This document shows, one piece after another, positions 23,929 through 32,042 of a stretch of 49,851 nt of DNA. The stretch comes from Salinicoccus carnicancri Crm (GTDB lineage: Bacteria; Bacillota; Bacilli; Staphylococcales; Salinicoccaceae): positions 1-49,851 of the forward strand of contig NZ_ANAM01000009.1 in assembly GCF_000330705.1 (NCBI RefSeq), written 5' to 3'. The notes beneath the pieces were generated by a model, which had not been told where the DNA came from, made no database searches, and was given only the letters and a program-made list of their open reading frames with translations. How positions within the stretch are numbered: the stretch's first letter is position 1; every line of letters begins with the position of its first letter. The position numbers were made by a program, and so were the translations under genes.

Positions 23929-24680
23929 AGGCCCTCACCTCCCGAAACCTCATTTTCATCCTTCACTTCATTGGTCAGCCTGCCGATGCCGCTGATGTCA
24001 ATTTTCACGACATCCCCATTGCCCGCCTGCGGCATCATTTCCGGTGAACCGGCAAGCAGCACATCCCCTTCGTAAAGTGTCATGAATTCCGTGACATCCA
24101 TGATGAGCTGCTCCACAGTACGCACAAGATTTGAAGTATTATTCTCCTGCCTCAGCACATCATTGATATACACCCTGATATCCAGATTGTTCGGATCGGC
24201 TACCTCTGATTGCTCCACAACAAAGGGTCCGATCGGACAGAACCCGTCCCGCGCCTTCTCCTTATAGGCCGGCCGGTAGACACTCTCATGCGGAATGCTC
24301 ACATCATTTACAATCGTGTAGCCTTCCACGTAATCCAGCGCCCCTTCAGCATCGACCCGCGTCGCCGTGCGGCCTATCACTATGCCGAGTGATGCCCCGA
24401 TCGTTACAGACCGGCGCTCCTTCGGCATGGGAATGAACCCCCTGTGGGCAACATGAGTGTTGACGGGCTTGATGAAGAGCACCGGCGCTTTCGGCGGTTC
24501 CCTGTACGGATGCTTGTGCATCTCCGGTGCCAGGGCATCATAGACTGCCCGGTAATTGAGTGCAGCCCCGTATACCGTGCCGCTGATCGGAACGTCATAC
24601 AAAAGCTCTGGATTTTCCTCCGCTGTATCGGCTGTCTCCATCATGCGTTTCCCCTGCAGCCTGTACTTTACTCTGACCAT
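23925..24680 (-). CDS. hpaG1: HpaG N-terminal-type subunit: fumarylacetoacetate hydrolase family protein
   Basis: A 251-residue FAH-fold protein matching the N-terminal half of HpaG (YGAALNYRAVYDAL, PVLFIKPVNTHVAHRG, NDVSIPHESVYRPAYKEKARDGFCPIGPFVV). Where the other half has the Glu-x-Glu metal ligands this one reads TIGASLGIVIG, as the E. coli N-terminal half also does, so it probably supports the partner or performs the other partial reaction. AGGAGG precedes the ATG; the four-base overlap couples it to hpaG2. Confidence 0.88.
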   Translation of the reverse strand: MVRVKYRLQGKRMMETADTAEENPELLYDVPISGTVYGAALNYRAVYDALAPEMHKHPYREPPKAPVLFIKPVNTHVAHRGFIPMPKERRSVTIGASLGIVIGRTATRVDAEGALDYVEGYTIVNDVSIPHESVYRPAYKEKARDGFCPIGPFVVEQSEVADPNNLDIRVYINDVLRQENNTSNLVRTVEQLIMDVTEFMTLYEGDVLLAGSPEMMPQAGNGDVVKIDISGIGRLTNEVKDENEVSGGEGL

Positions 24681-24692
24681 GGACCATCCCTC

Positions 24693-25601
24693 CTATAACT
24701 TGCCATAGGTCCTCAGCGTTTCCCTGATTTCTTCCTGGAGTTTTGATGACGGCATCCCCATCGGTTTCCTGAGAACCGGTTCGATCTTTCCCATCATGCC
24801 GAGTGCCGCCTTGACCGGTGCCGGATTCGTGTCCTTGAACAGGACATCATTAAGGTTCATCAGTTCGTAGTGCAAATCGAGTGCACGATCCCGGTCGCCC
24901 CGCTCCCAGGCATCATGCATTTCGGCCACCTTCCGGGGCTCGACGTTTGCCGTCGCACTGATGGATCCGGCACCGCCGATTGCGAGCATCGGATAGCATA
25001 GCAGTTCTATGCCGCTGTACAGCAGGAAATCCCTCCCACAGTTAAGCATCACCCTGTTCACATGTTCAAAATCTTTATTCGACTCTTTGACTCCGACGAT
25101 GTTCGGGCAGTCCCGGGACAGTCTCGCCATCGTCCCGGCCGTCATATTGAGAGCCGTACGCCCGGGTATGTTATAGATGATGATGGGAATAGCGACTGCA
25201 TCCGCCACAGTTTTGAAATGGTCGTACAGTGCATCCTGGTTGGGCTTGTTGTAGTAGGGGACGATGACCATCGCTGCATCCGCCCCCATCTCTTCGGCCT
25301 TTTTTGTCAGGTACATGGTCTCGTCATGGTTCACTGAACCTGTCCCTGGTGCGAACGGCACCCGGCCTGCGATGGTCTTCATGGCATGTTCCATAATCTG
25401 CACCCGCTCCTTCGTTGTCAGTGAACTCGGCTCCCCCGAGGTCCCCGTGACAGAAATGCAGTGTGTTCCATTGTCAAGCTGATATTCAATCAGTCCGGCC
25501 TGCCCGTCAAAATCAATGTCCCCATTCTCCTTGAACGGGGTGATGACGGGACAGATCGATCCCCTGAGTTTCTCCTTCACCTTTTCGTAACCTTTTACCA
25601 C
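24693..25601 (-). CDS. DapA/NAL-family class I aldolase, probable lower-pathway aldolase of 4-HPA degradation
   Basis: A 302-residue Schiff-base aldolase with ITPFKENGDIDFDGQ, GTSGEPSSLT, the catalytic Tyr region YNIPGRTALN and the Schiff-base Lys in VGVKESNKD. The fold is that of dihydrodipicolinate synthase, but its place inside the hpa operon and the absence of hpaI suggest that it splits 4-hydroxy-2-oxoheptane-1,7-dioate into pyruvate and succinic semialdehyde. The GTG start (25601) has AAGGGGG upstream; a GTG seven codons later is also possible. A biosynthetic DapA role is less likely in this context. Confidence 0.82.
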   Translation of the reverse strand: MVKGYEKVKEKLRGSICPVITPFKENGDIDFDGQAGLIEYQLDNGTHCISVTGTSGEPSSLTTKERVQIMEHAMKTIAGRVPFAPGTGSVNHDETMYLTKKAEEMGADAAMVIVPYYNKPNQDALYDHFKTVADAVAIPIIIYNIPGRTALNMTAGTMARLSRDCPNIVGVKESNKDFEHVNRVMLNCGRDFLLYSGIELLCYPMLAIGGAGSISATANVEPRKVAEMHDAWERGDRDRALDLHYELMNLNDVLFKDTNPAPVKAALGMMGKIEPVLRKPMGMPSSKLQEEIRETLRTYGKL

Positions 25602-25615
25602 GCTTCATGCCCCCT

Positions 25616-26596
25616 TCAGATGATTGTATCCGGCTTCTTCTTTTCCAGCAGCGGCTCCTCAAGCGGGATTTTCTCCCCTGTGTGCACATCCAGGAAATCC
25701 GACGCCTCTTCGAACCAGCACGGCGGTGCCGCGTGTCCCCAGAATGTCTGGCGCTGCGGATTGTCGAGATCCCATTCAATCGGTTCGAAATCGGAGTCCC
25801 CTGTATAGTAGTCCCCGTTGTACAGTTCAATGCGGTGACCGTCCGGATCCCTCAGATACAGAAAGAAGGCATTGGAAAGCCCGTGGCGTCCCGGTCCCCG
25901 TTCTATCGAACCGGCATAGCCTTTCGCCGCAAGATAATCGCAGCAGTCGATGATCCCCATCGGATCCTTCAGCCAGAAGCCGATATGGTGCAGCCTGGGC
26001 CCCGCACTGTTCATGAAGGCAGCATCGTGGACGCCCGGCTTGCGGTGCAGCCAGGCTGCCCATACATCCCTGTCCCGGGTCGTCGTATACTCAGCGCACC
26101 TGAAGCCGAGTCCCCCGGTATAGTAATCGTATGCCTTTTGGACATCGGGCACTGCGATGTTGAAGTGATCGATGCGCTGCACTTTGCCGCCGACATGGAG
26201 ATCGAAACGCTGAAGCATCCGTTCCGCTTTGTCCATTTCCACATAATATTCAGTCGGAATACCAGACACATCATTGACACGGAGCGCCCTGCCGATACCC
26301 TTTTGCACCCCCTTCTCCATCCATTTGACCGCTTTGCCTTTTCCTTTGAAGAACTCTGCAATCCTGTCGAGGTCCTCTTCCCCGTTCATCCGGTAACTGA
26401 TGACTTCGACCGCTGCCTCCGGTTTCTTTTTGAGCCACAGGCAATGGTGGTTATGATCCTCTATCGCCCGGTAGAAGATGTTTTCATCATCCGATTCCGT
26501 CTCTATGAAGCCGAGTGAATCATAGAACTTCCGGGACGCCCCGAGATCCGTGACATGCAGGATCACCCGTCCTGTGCGTTTAATATCAAAATTCAT
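25616..26596 (-). CDS. hpaD: 3,4-dihydroxyphenylacetate 2,3-dioxygenase (extradiol, VOC)
   Basis: A 326-residue Fe(II)/Mn(II) dioxygenase of the homoprotocatechuate 2,3-dioxygenase type. Ligands His144 (RIDHFNIAVPD), His204 (RLHHIGF) and Glu257 (HRIELYNGDY) match the known enzyme with a shift of 10-11 residues; the GPGRHGLSNAFFLYLRDPDGHRI signature is intact. The ATG at 26596 follows GGGAGGGGG. It cleaves the catechol made by HpaB and passes the semialdehyde to HpaE, the next gene upstream. Confidence 0.92.
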   Translation of the reverse strand: MNFDIKRTGRVILHVTDLGASRKFYDSLGFIETESDDENIFYRAIEDHNHHCLWLKKKPEAAVEVISYRMNGEEDLDRIAEFFKGKGKAVKWMEKGVQKGIGRALRVNDVSGIPTEYYVEMDKAERMLQRFDLHVGGKVQRIDHFNIAVPDVQKAYDYYTGGLGFRCAEYTTTRDRDVWAAWLHRKPGVHDAAFMNSAGPRLHHIGFWLKDPMGIIDCCDYLAAKGYAGSIERGPGRHGLSNAFFLYLRDPDGHRIELYNGDYYTGDSDFEPIEWDLDNPQRQTFWGHAAPPCWFEEASDFLDVHTGEKIPLEEPLLEKKKPDTII

Positions 26597-26621
26597 GAAT
26601 TTCCCCCTCCCTAAAAGAGAA

Positions 26622-28118
26622 CTACCTGCCGAACTGCGGTATGTGATGGTCCCCGACGGCGACATGTATGACCTTTATCTCGGTGTAGAATTCGAACGCA
26701 TAGAAGCCCCCTTCTCGTCCGATCCCGCTATGCTTGGAGCCGCCGAACGGCGTCCTGAGGTCGCGTACGTTCTGTGCATTGACCCAGAGCATGCCGGAGT
26801 CGACAGCCTGTGCCACCCGGTGTCCGCGTTTGATGTCATTCGTCCATACATATCCGGCGAGTCCGTAGCGCACATCATTCGCCTGCTCTATCACTTCATC
26901 CTCGTCTTTGAATGTCATCACAGCAATCACCGGGCCGAAAATTTCCTCCTGCACCACGCGCATCGAGTTTTCCGCACCGAGCAGCATGGTCGGCGGCACA
27001 TAGTTGCCGCGTGCAAACGCCTTTGGCACCTCACCGCTTATGACTTCACACCCCTCCTCTTTGGCGAGTTCGATATATGACTTCACCCGTTCGAAGTGCT
27101 CCGTCCGTATCAGAGGACCAACCTGTGTGGCATCATCAAGCGGGTCACCCACTTTAATGTTCATCACACGCCGCTGCAGCTTCATTATGAAATCCCCGGC
27201 GATATCCTCGTGCAGATAAAGCCTCGAGTTCGCCGTGCAACGCTCACCATTGAAGGAGAATATCCCCCATGTCGCAGCGTCCAGCGCCCGGTCCAGGTCC
27301 GCATCGTCAAAGACGATCATCGGAGATTTCCCGCCGAGTTCCATCGAAAAGCGTTTCAGTGCATCTGCCCCATTCCTCATGATTTCAGAGCCTGTCGTCG
27401 TTTCGCCTGTGAATGAAATGAGTTCCACATCCGGATGTTTCACCAGCGCATCGCCAGCCACTTCACCGATGCCGTGGACCACGTTGAATACCCCGTCCGG
27501 CAGCCCCGCCATATCTATTATTTCCGCCATGCGGTTTGCTGTGAGCGGCGACCATTCTGCCGGCTTCAGCACCACTGTGTTACCGGTGGCAAGCGCCGGT
27601 GCAATCTTCCATGTCTCGAGCATGAACGGGGCATTCCACGGCGTGATGAGCCCTGCAACCCCTACCGGGGAGTGCACAGTATAGTTTATGAATTCATCGT
27701 CCACCTGATAAGCTTCACCATACATCTGGCTCTTCACGGTATCTGCGTAAAACCTGAAATTGTTCGCGGATCTCGAGACCTGTTTTCTGGTCTGGCTGAT
27801 CGGCAGTCCCGTATCCAGCGCCTCGAGTTCCGACAGCTCATCCGTGTACTGTTCAATCAGGTCTCCGATCCTGTAGACATATCCCAGGCGCTCCTGCAGC
27901 TTCATCTTCCCCCATTTGCCCAGGAAAGCCGCCTTGGCGGCTTTTGCCGCCCGATCGATGTCAGACGGCTGTCCGGCCGCTATGCTGTTCATCGTTTCGT
28001 TCGTATAGGGGCTGATATTATCAAACGTTGCATTTCCTTCCGCATCAGTGAACCGCCCATCGATATACAGCCTTACATCGGACAGGCTGGCAGCGAGTGT
28101 TTCATGCTGATCCGCCAC
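26622..28118 (-). CDS. hpaE: 5-carboxymethyl-2-hydroxymuconate semialdehyde dehydrogenase
   Basis: A 498-residue aldehyde dehydrogenase: WNAPFMLETWKIAPALATGNTVVLKPAEWSPL (cofactor site), SMELGGKSPMIVFDDAD (catalytic Glu) and FNGERCTANSRLYLH (catalytic Cys). The HpaE family makes the dicarboxylate from the ring-cleavage semialdehyde using NAD+. A GTG start at 28118 is preceded by AAGGAAGTGGTG. It lies between hpaB and hpaD in the operon. Confidence 0.92.
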   Translation of the reverse strand: MADQHETLAASLSDVRLYIDGRFTDAEGNATFDNISPYTNETMNSIAAGQPSDIDRAAKAAKAAFLGKWGKMKLQERLGYVYRIGDLIEQYTDELSELEALDTGLPISQTRKQVSRSANNFRFYADTVKSQMYGEAYQVDDEFINYTVHSPVGVAGLITPWNAPFMLETWKIAPALATGNTVVLKPAEWSPLTANRMAEIIDMAGLPDGVFNVVHGIGEVAGDALVKHPDVELISFTGETTTGSEIMRNGADALKRFSMELGGKSPMIVFDDADLDRALDAATWGIFSFNGERCTANSRLYLHEDIAGDFIMKLQRRVMNIKVGDPLDDATQVGPLIRTEHFERVKSYIELAKEEGCEVISGEVPKAFARGNYVPPTMLLGAENSMRVVQEEIFGPVIAVMTFKDEDEVIEQANDVRYGLAGYVWTNDIKRGHRVAQAVDSGMLWVNAQNVRDLRTPFGGSKHSGIGREGGFYAFEFYTEIKVIHVAVGDHHIPQFGR

Positions 28119-28146
28119 ATCACCACTTCCTTTCCTTATTCATACA

Positions 28147-29616
28147 TCAATTGAAATTCGGTCTTTTGACGTTCATGCTTTTCAGGAAATCATCCACTTC
28201 ATTTTTGAGAGGTTCCTTGTCATACTGATCGAAATAGGCCATGCCCATCTTCACAGGATCGCCGAAGAAATAATATTCATAATGCGTCTGGCGCGAGCCG
28301 AATGAACTGAGCGTCATATCCCATGCCAGGCGGAACAGCTGCACCCGTTCAAACCCTTCCATGTTCTTGCTCTGCATGGCACGGTTCAGTATGGGGCCGA
28401 TCTCATCATCCGCAAAATCATCATATGTCGGTATTCCCATCAGTCCGGATGCCCCGAGCACCCTCAGAATCTCAGCCATTCTCGGATATACGCGCGGGAA
28501 CCAGTTCCGGGCGGCATTCAAGGCCGCGAAATCCGGTGTCATCATCCCCCACTTATCGAGCCTTGCATTATGTTCCGCCCGATAAAGGTGCGATTTCATG
28601 TTCTCAAGTGTCAGCATGATCTCCGTCCCCTTGTCCTTCACATGCTGGAATCCGTCGATACCGATCGAATCCATGAGCTTCAATGTAACCCCGAGCAGGA
28701 ATTCGGTCTTGGCAATATCTTTTGCCACGACCTGGTGCGCCATATGCGTCACTGCATTCGTTTCCTGAAATGCCTGGTTGCACAATGTGGAATCCTCAAG
28801 GATGAACACACGGTCCCAGGGAACCAGCACATTATCGAAGGAGACGACTGCATCACCTTCCTCGAACCTCGAAGCTGCCGGGTGATCGTATGCATTCTTC
28901 CCCTCGAATGATTCGCGGCTCAAATATTTGAGCCCCTGTGTGTTATTCGGTAACGCAAATGCCAGGGAATATGGATCATCCTTCTCCCCCGCCTTCATCA
29001 CGGTCGATGGGAAGACGAATATCTCATCCGTTATCCCCGCCTGTGTGGCAAGCAGCCGGATACCGGTGACAACCACTCCATCATCATTCTTCTCCACTAC
29101 ATGCAGTGCCACATTGGCATCCTTCTGCTCCGCCTGTATTTTTGCCCGGTTCACCTGCGGATGGATGAGCGTATGTGTGAGGCTGATATCATTTTCCCTC
29201 GCAAATTCCGCATATTTACGGGCATTTTCCGCAAATTCGGGATGATCACCCCGGCCATAGAAATCATACGCCTTTGCCATCGTCATGACTTCCGAATTCA
29301 AATAATCCGGTGCCCGGCCCATCATTCCCTTTGTGAAACTCTGCCATTCCATCATCGCTTCGCGCCGTTCAATCAACTGATCCACAGTTTCCGGCACCAT
29401 GAATGTCTTGCCGACCTTATCCCCTGTGGACGGCGAAGTGTAGAGCATCTTTCCGGGATTTTCATGCTGCATATCATACAGCTTCGCCATCGATGCCACC
29501 GCACCTTCGAATGATGGATGAGTAGTGACATCATCCACACGCCTGCCGTGGATATAGACATTATTATCCGCTTTCCTCAGATTCTCGATATATTGCTGGC
29601 CGTTCTTCGCCGGCAT
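28147..29616 (-). CDS. hpaB: 4-hydroxyphenylacetate 3-monooxygenase, oxygenase component
   Basis: A 489-residue FADH2-dependent oxygenase that converts 4-hydroxyphenylacetate to 3,4-dihydroxyphenylacetate. Family features are clear: YIENLRKADNNVYIHGRRVDDVTTHPSFEG at the start, HTLIHPQVNRAK, VSFDNVLVPWDRVFI, and the C-terminal SFGSRQTHYEYYFFGDPVKM. The second ATG (29616) is preferred because GGGGAG lies six bases before it. It is the first gene of the hpa operon. The operon has no flavin reductase; the one at 1139-1618 could supply FADH2. Confidence 0.95.
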   Translation of the reverse strand: MPAKNGQQYIENLRKADNNVYIHGRRVDDVTTHPSFEGAVASMAKLYDMQHENPGKMLYTSPSTGDKVGKTFMVPETVDQLIERREAMMEWQSFTKGMMGRAPDYLNSEVMTMAKAYDFYGRGDHPEFAENARKYAEFARENDISLTHTLIHPQVNRAKIQAEQKDANVALHVVEKNDDGVVVTGIRLLATQAGITDEIFVFPSTVMKAGEKDDPYSLAFALPNNTQGLKYLSRESFEGKNAYDHPAASRFEEGDAVVSFDNVLVPWDRVFILEDSTLCNQAFQETNAVTHMAHQVVAKDIAKTEFLLGVTLKLMDSIGIDGFQHVKDKGTEIMLTLENMKSHLYRAEHNARLDKWGMMTPDFAALNAARNWFPRVYPRMAEILRVLGASGLMGIPTYDDFADDEIGPILNRAMQSKNMEGFERVQLFRLAWDMTLSSFGSRQTHYEYYFFGDPVKMGMAYFDQYDKEPLKNEVDDFLKSMNVKRPNFN

Positions 29617-29634
29617 TGTCATCTCCCCTTTGTT

Positions 29635-29648
29635 TGAAAACGCTTACA
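29635..29648. promoter_or_regulatory. CcpA cre site ahead of hpaB
   Basis: TGAAAACGCTTACA fits the consensus TGWAANCGNTNNCA at every position and lies 18 bases before the hpaB start, suited to a roadblock that switches off the operon when better sugars are present. Confidence 0.8.
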
Positions 29649-29701
29649 TAAGTGTCCAAAAAAATATTGAAACCTATACTTGTATCCTAGCATGAATGCT
29701 T

Positions 29702-29727
29702 ATATATTATAAATATATATAATATAT
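29702..29727. promoter_or_regulatory. AT-rich inverted repeat between hpaB and the LysR gene, possible LysR operator
   Basis: ATATATTATA, six bases, TATAATATAT form perfect 10-base arms containing T-N11-A spacing. The position midway between divergent genes suits a LysR activator, though AT richness alone can give such repeats. Confidence 0.45.
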
Positions 29728-29775
29728 CAAAAACCAACATTTCATGTATGTATTATTTGAAAGACAGGTGACACT

Positions 29776-30669
29776 ATGGATATGAGACAGATTCGCCACT
29801 TCCGCACAATCGCGGACGAACGGCAGATTACGCGCGCGTCAAAGAAACTGCACATGTCACAGCCACCGCTCAGCCATAGTCTGCAGCTGCTCGAAACTGA
29901 AATCGGCGTGACGCTCTTCGAGCGCAGCGGCCGCCGGATGGAACTGACTGAAGCAGGCAGAGTGCTCTATGAAAGGACACAGCACTTCTTCGAATACATG
30001 GACGAAACGCTGGCTGAAGTCAGAGAAACGGGCTCAGGCATAAAAGGCATGCTGTCGGCCGGTTGTGTGAAATCCTCATTTGCACTCATTCCCCCGAAGA
30101 TGAAGGCGTTCCGCGAAGAGTATCCCGGCGTCACTTTCGAACTCAGGGAGGGCGATTCATTCCAGCTTGCCGAACAGCTGAAACAGCGCACAATCGATTT
30201 CGCCGTCGTCAGACTGCCGCTTGAGATGGAGGATTTCAACAGCATTCCGCTGCCGGATGAGAAATATACGGCCATCATACCTGAGGCTTGGGCAGGCGTA
30301 TATGGAGACACCATTGCAATAGAAGATCTCGGGATACTTCCGCTGCTCCTCCTCCGCCGGATCAGCGGTGAAGGACAGTATGAAATCATCATGGATCGTT
30401 TTCGGGAAGAACAGGTGACCCCGAACGTCGCAGCAGTCTGCCCCGACGTCGATATGATCCTGGAAATGGTGTCAGAGGAGGTCGGCGCATCCATCATCCC
30501 CGAAGCCACACTTCATAAAAACAACCTGACGGGCATAAAGGCCCTGGATATTGCAGACAGGACACTCGTATCAGAATCGGCCATCATATGGCTCAAGGAT
30601 CGTTATCTTCCGAAAAGCGCTGAACGGTTCATCGGCATGCTGGGTGGCAATACAGAATCAAAACCATAA
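29776..30669 (+). CDS. LysR-family regulator, probable activator of the hpa operon
   Basis: A 297-residue regulator with the LysR helix-turn-helix at ~15-60 (ADERQITRASKKLHMSQPPLSHSLQLLETEIGVTLFER) and a C-terminal effector-binding domain. It is divergent from hpaB with 159 bases between starts, the usual layout for a LysR regulator of the opposite operon. A preceding CAGGTGA serves as ribosome site. The effector is presumably 4-hydroxyphenylacetate or a pathway intermediate. Confidence 0.88.
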   Translation: MDMRQIRHFRTIADERQITRASKKLHMSQPPLSHSLQLLETEIGVTLFERSGRRMELTEAGRVLYERTQHFFEYMDETLAEVRETGSGIKGMLSAGCVKSSFALIPPKMKAFREEYPGVTFELREGDSFQLAEQLKQRTIDFAVVRLPLEMEDFNSIPLPDEKYTAIIPEAWAGVYGDTIAIEDLGILPLLLLRRISGEGQYEIIMDRFREEQVTPNVAAVCPDVDMILEMVSEEVGASIIPEATLHKNNLTGIKALDIADRTLVSESAIIWLKDRYLPKSAERFIGMLGGNTESKP

Positions 30670-30804
30670 AAAAGCCGCTTCCCCCGCACCCGGGAAAAGG
30701 GCTGATATGCCAGATTATCCGGCTTGTCCGGAAATGCTATTTCATCTTCTCTCTCGCCTGATCCTTCCCTATATGTTGCATGTATGATATAGGCATCTTT
30801 ACAG

Positions 30805-30841
30805 AAAACCCCTTTCCACAATCCATCGTGCAGAAAGGGGT
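30805..30841 (-). terminator. Terminator of the amidohydrolase/AbgT operon
   Basis: ACCCCTTTC and GAAAGGGGT arms followed by TTTTC on the minus strand, ten bases after the amidohydrolase stop. The rest of 30670-30850 shows no gene. Confidence 0.7.
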
Positions 30842-30850
30842 ATGTCTATG

Positions 30851-32017
30851 TCATTTCGCCATTTCAAGCGCAACGTACACCATCATCTTCACACCATCGA
30901 TGAAACCGTCCTCGTCCATGCCGAACTTCGGGTGGTGGTGCGGGTATTCCATGTCCTTCCCGGGGTTTCTCACCCCGATCATTGCATAGGTCGAAGGTAC
31001 TAGCCTTGAGAACGACGAGAAGTCCTCCCCGCCCATGACGAGCGGAAATTCAAATACTTTGTCACCGAACCTCTCTGTCGCGATCTGCCTCACCTTATCC
31101 GTCATCCCGGCATCATTCACGACGGCAGCATAACCAAACTGGAAGTTGAAATCATATGTCGCACCGTACATTTCACAGATATTTTTCACAGCTTTCTCCA
31201 TTTTTTCCCGGACGAGCAGCCGTGTATCATCATTGATCGTCCGGACACTGCCCGACAGCTCTGCTGTATCCGGAATGATATTCTTTGCGCTCCCGGCATG
31301 GAAATTCGTGGTCGAGATGACGACAGAATCGAGCGGCGATGTGATGCGGGATACGATTGCCTGGAACTGGCTGATGATCTGCACGCCGATATTGACCGGA
31401 TCGACTGTCAGTTCAGGCTGGGAGGCATGGCCGCCGCTGCCCTGGATGATAATTTCGAAACCGTCCGAATTGGAAGTGACCGGCCCGTTGGTGATGCCGA
31501 TTTTCCCCACGGGCACCGGTGTGAACAAGTGCTGTCCGTATATGAAATCCAGATCATCGAACAGCCCTGTTGCGACCATCTCCTGTGCACCACCGGGAAT
31601 CAGCTCTTCGGCATGCTGGAATATAAGGTAGACTTCACCATGCAGCCTGCCTGCATTACCGGACAGGATCTTCGCGGCACCCAGCAGTATCGCCGTGTGC
31701 CCGTCATGCCCGCATGCATGCATCTTACCGGGAACCTCCGATACGAAATCAATATCCGTCCGCTCTTCCTCTACAGGAAGCGCATCGATATCCGCACGGA
31801 GACCGATCTTTTTGCCCGGATGCGCCCCTTTGATGATGCCGAGTACACTGGTCGGTGTCGGACGGCTGATTTCAATGCCATCCATCCCCGCAAGCGCATC
31901 TTCGATATATCGACTCGTCCAATGCTCTTCGAATGAAAGCTCGGGATGCCTGTGCAGCGTCCTCCTCCATTCGAAAACGTCAGACATCACATTATCTATC
32001 TGTTGATCTATATTCAT
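30851..32017 (-). CDS. M20D-family amidohydrolase (N-acyl amino acid hydrolase type)
   Basis: A 388-residue metallopeptidase family member: RRTLHRHPELSFEE (~18-31), GLRADIDALPVEE, HACGHDGH (100-107), the catalytic Glu pair in FQHAEELIPGG (137-138) and the C-terminal VMGGEDFSSF. M20D enzymes remove acyl groups from amino acids or their conjugates. It is downstream of an AbgT-type transporter (25 bases), the same pairing as AbgA/B with AbgT, where a p-aminobenzoyl-glutamate is imported and cut; other N-acyl compounds are equally possible. Confidence 0.9.
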   Translation of the reverse strand: MNIDQQIDNVMSDVFEWRRTLHRHPELSFEEHWTSRYIEDALAGMDGIEISRPTPTSVLGIIKGAHPGKKIGLRADIDALPVEEERTDIDFVSEVPGKMHACGHDGHTAILLGAAKILSGNAGRLHGEVYLIFQHAEELIPGGAQEMVATGLFDDLDFIYGQHLFTPVPVGKIGITNGPVTSNSDGFEIIIQGSGGHASQPELTVDPVNIGVQIISQFQAIVSRITSPLDSVVISTTNFHAGSAKNIIPDTAELSGSVRTINDDTRLLVREKMEKAVKNICEMYGATYDFNFQFGYAAVVNDAGMTDKVRQIATERFGDKVFEFPLVMGGEDFSSFSRLVPSTYAMIGVRNPGKDMEYPHHHPKFGMDEDGFIDGVKMMVYVALEMAK

Positions 32018-32042
32018 TTATAACAGGCCTCCAAAAATCATT

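Noticed and set aside
25607-26518. A 303-codon open frame opposite hpaD
   Set aside because: Antisense to an enzyme with all metal ligands; no recognisable motif.
29695-29730. AT-rich island as a replication or integration site
   Set aside because: Short, no flanking repeats, integrase or replication gene; it suits a divergent promoter.
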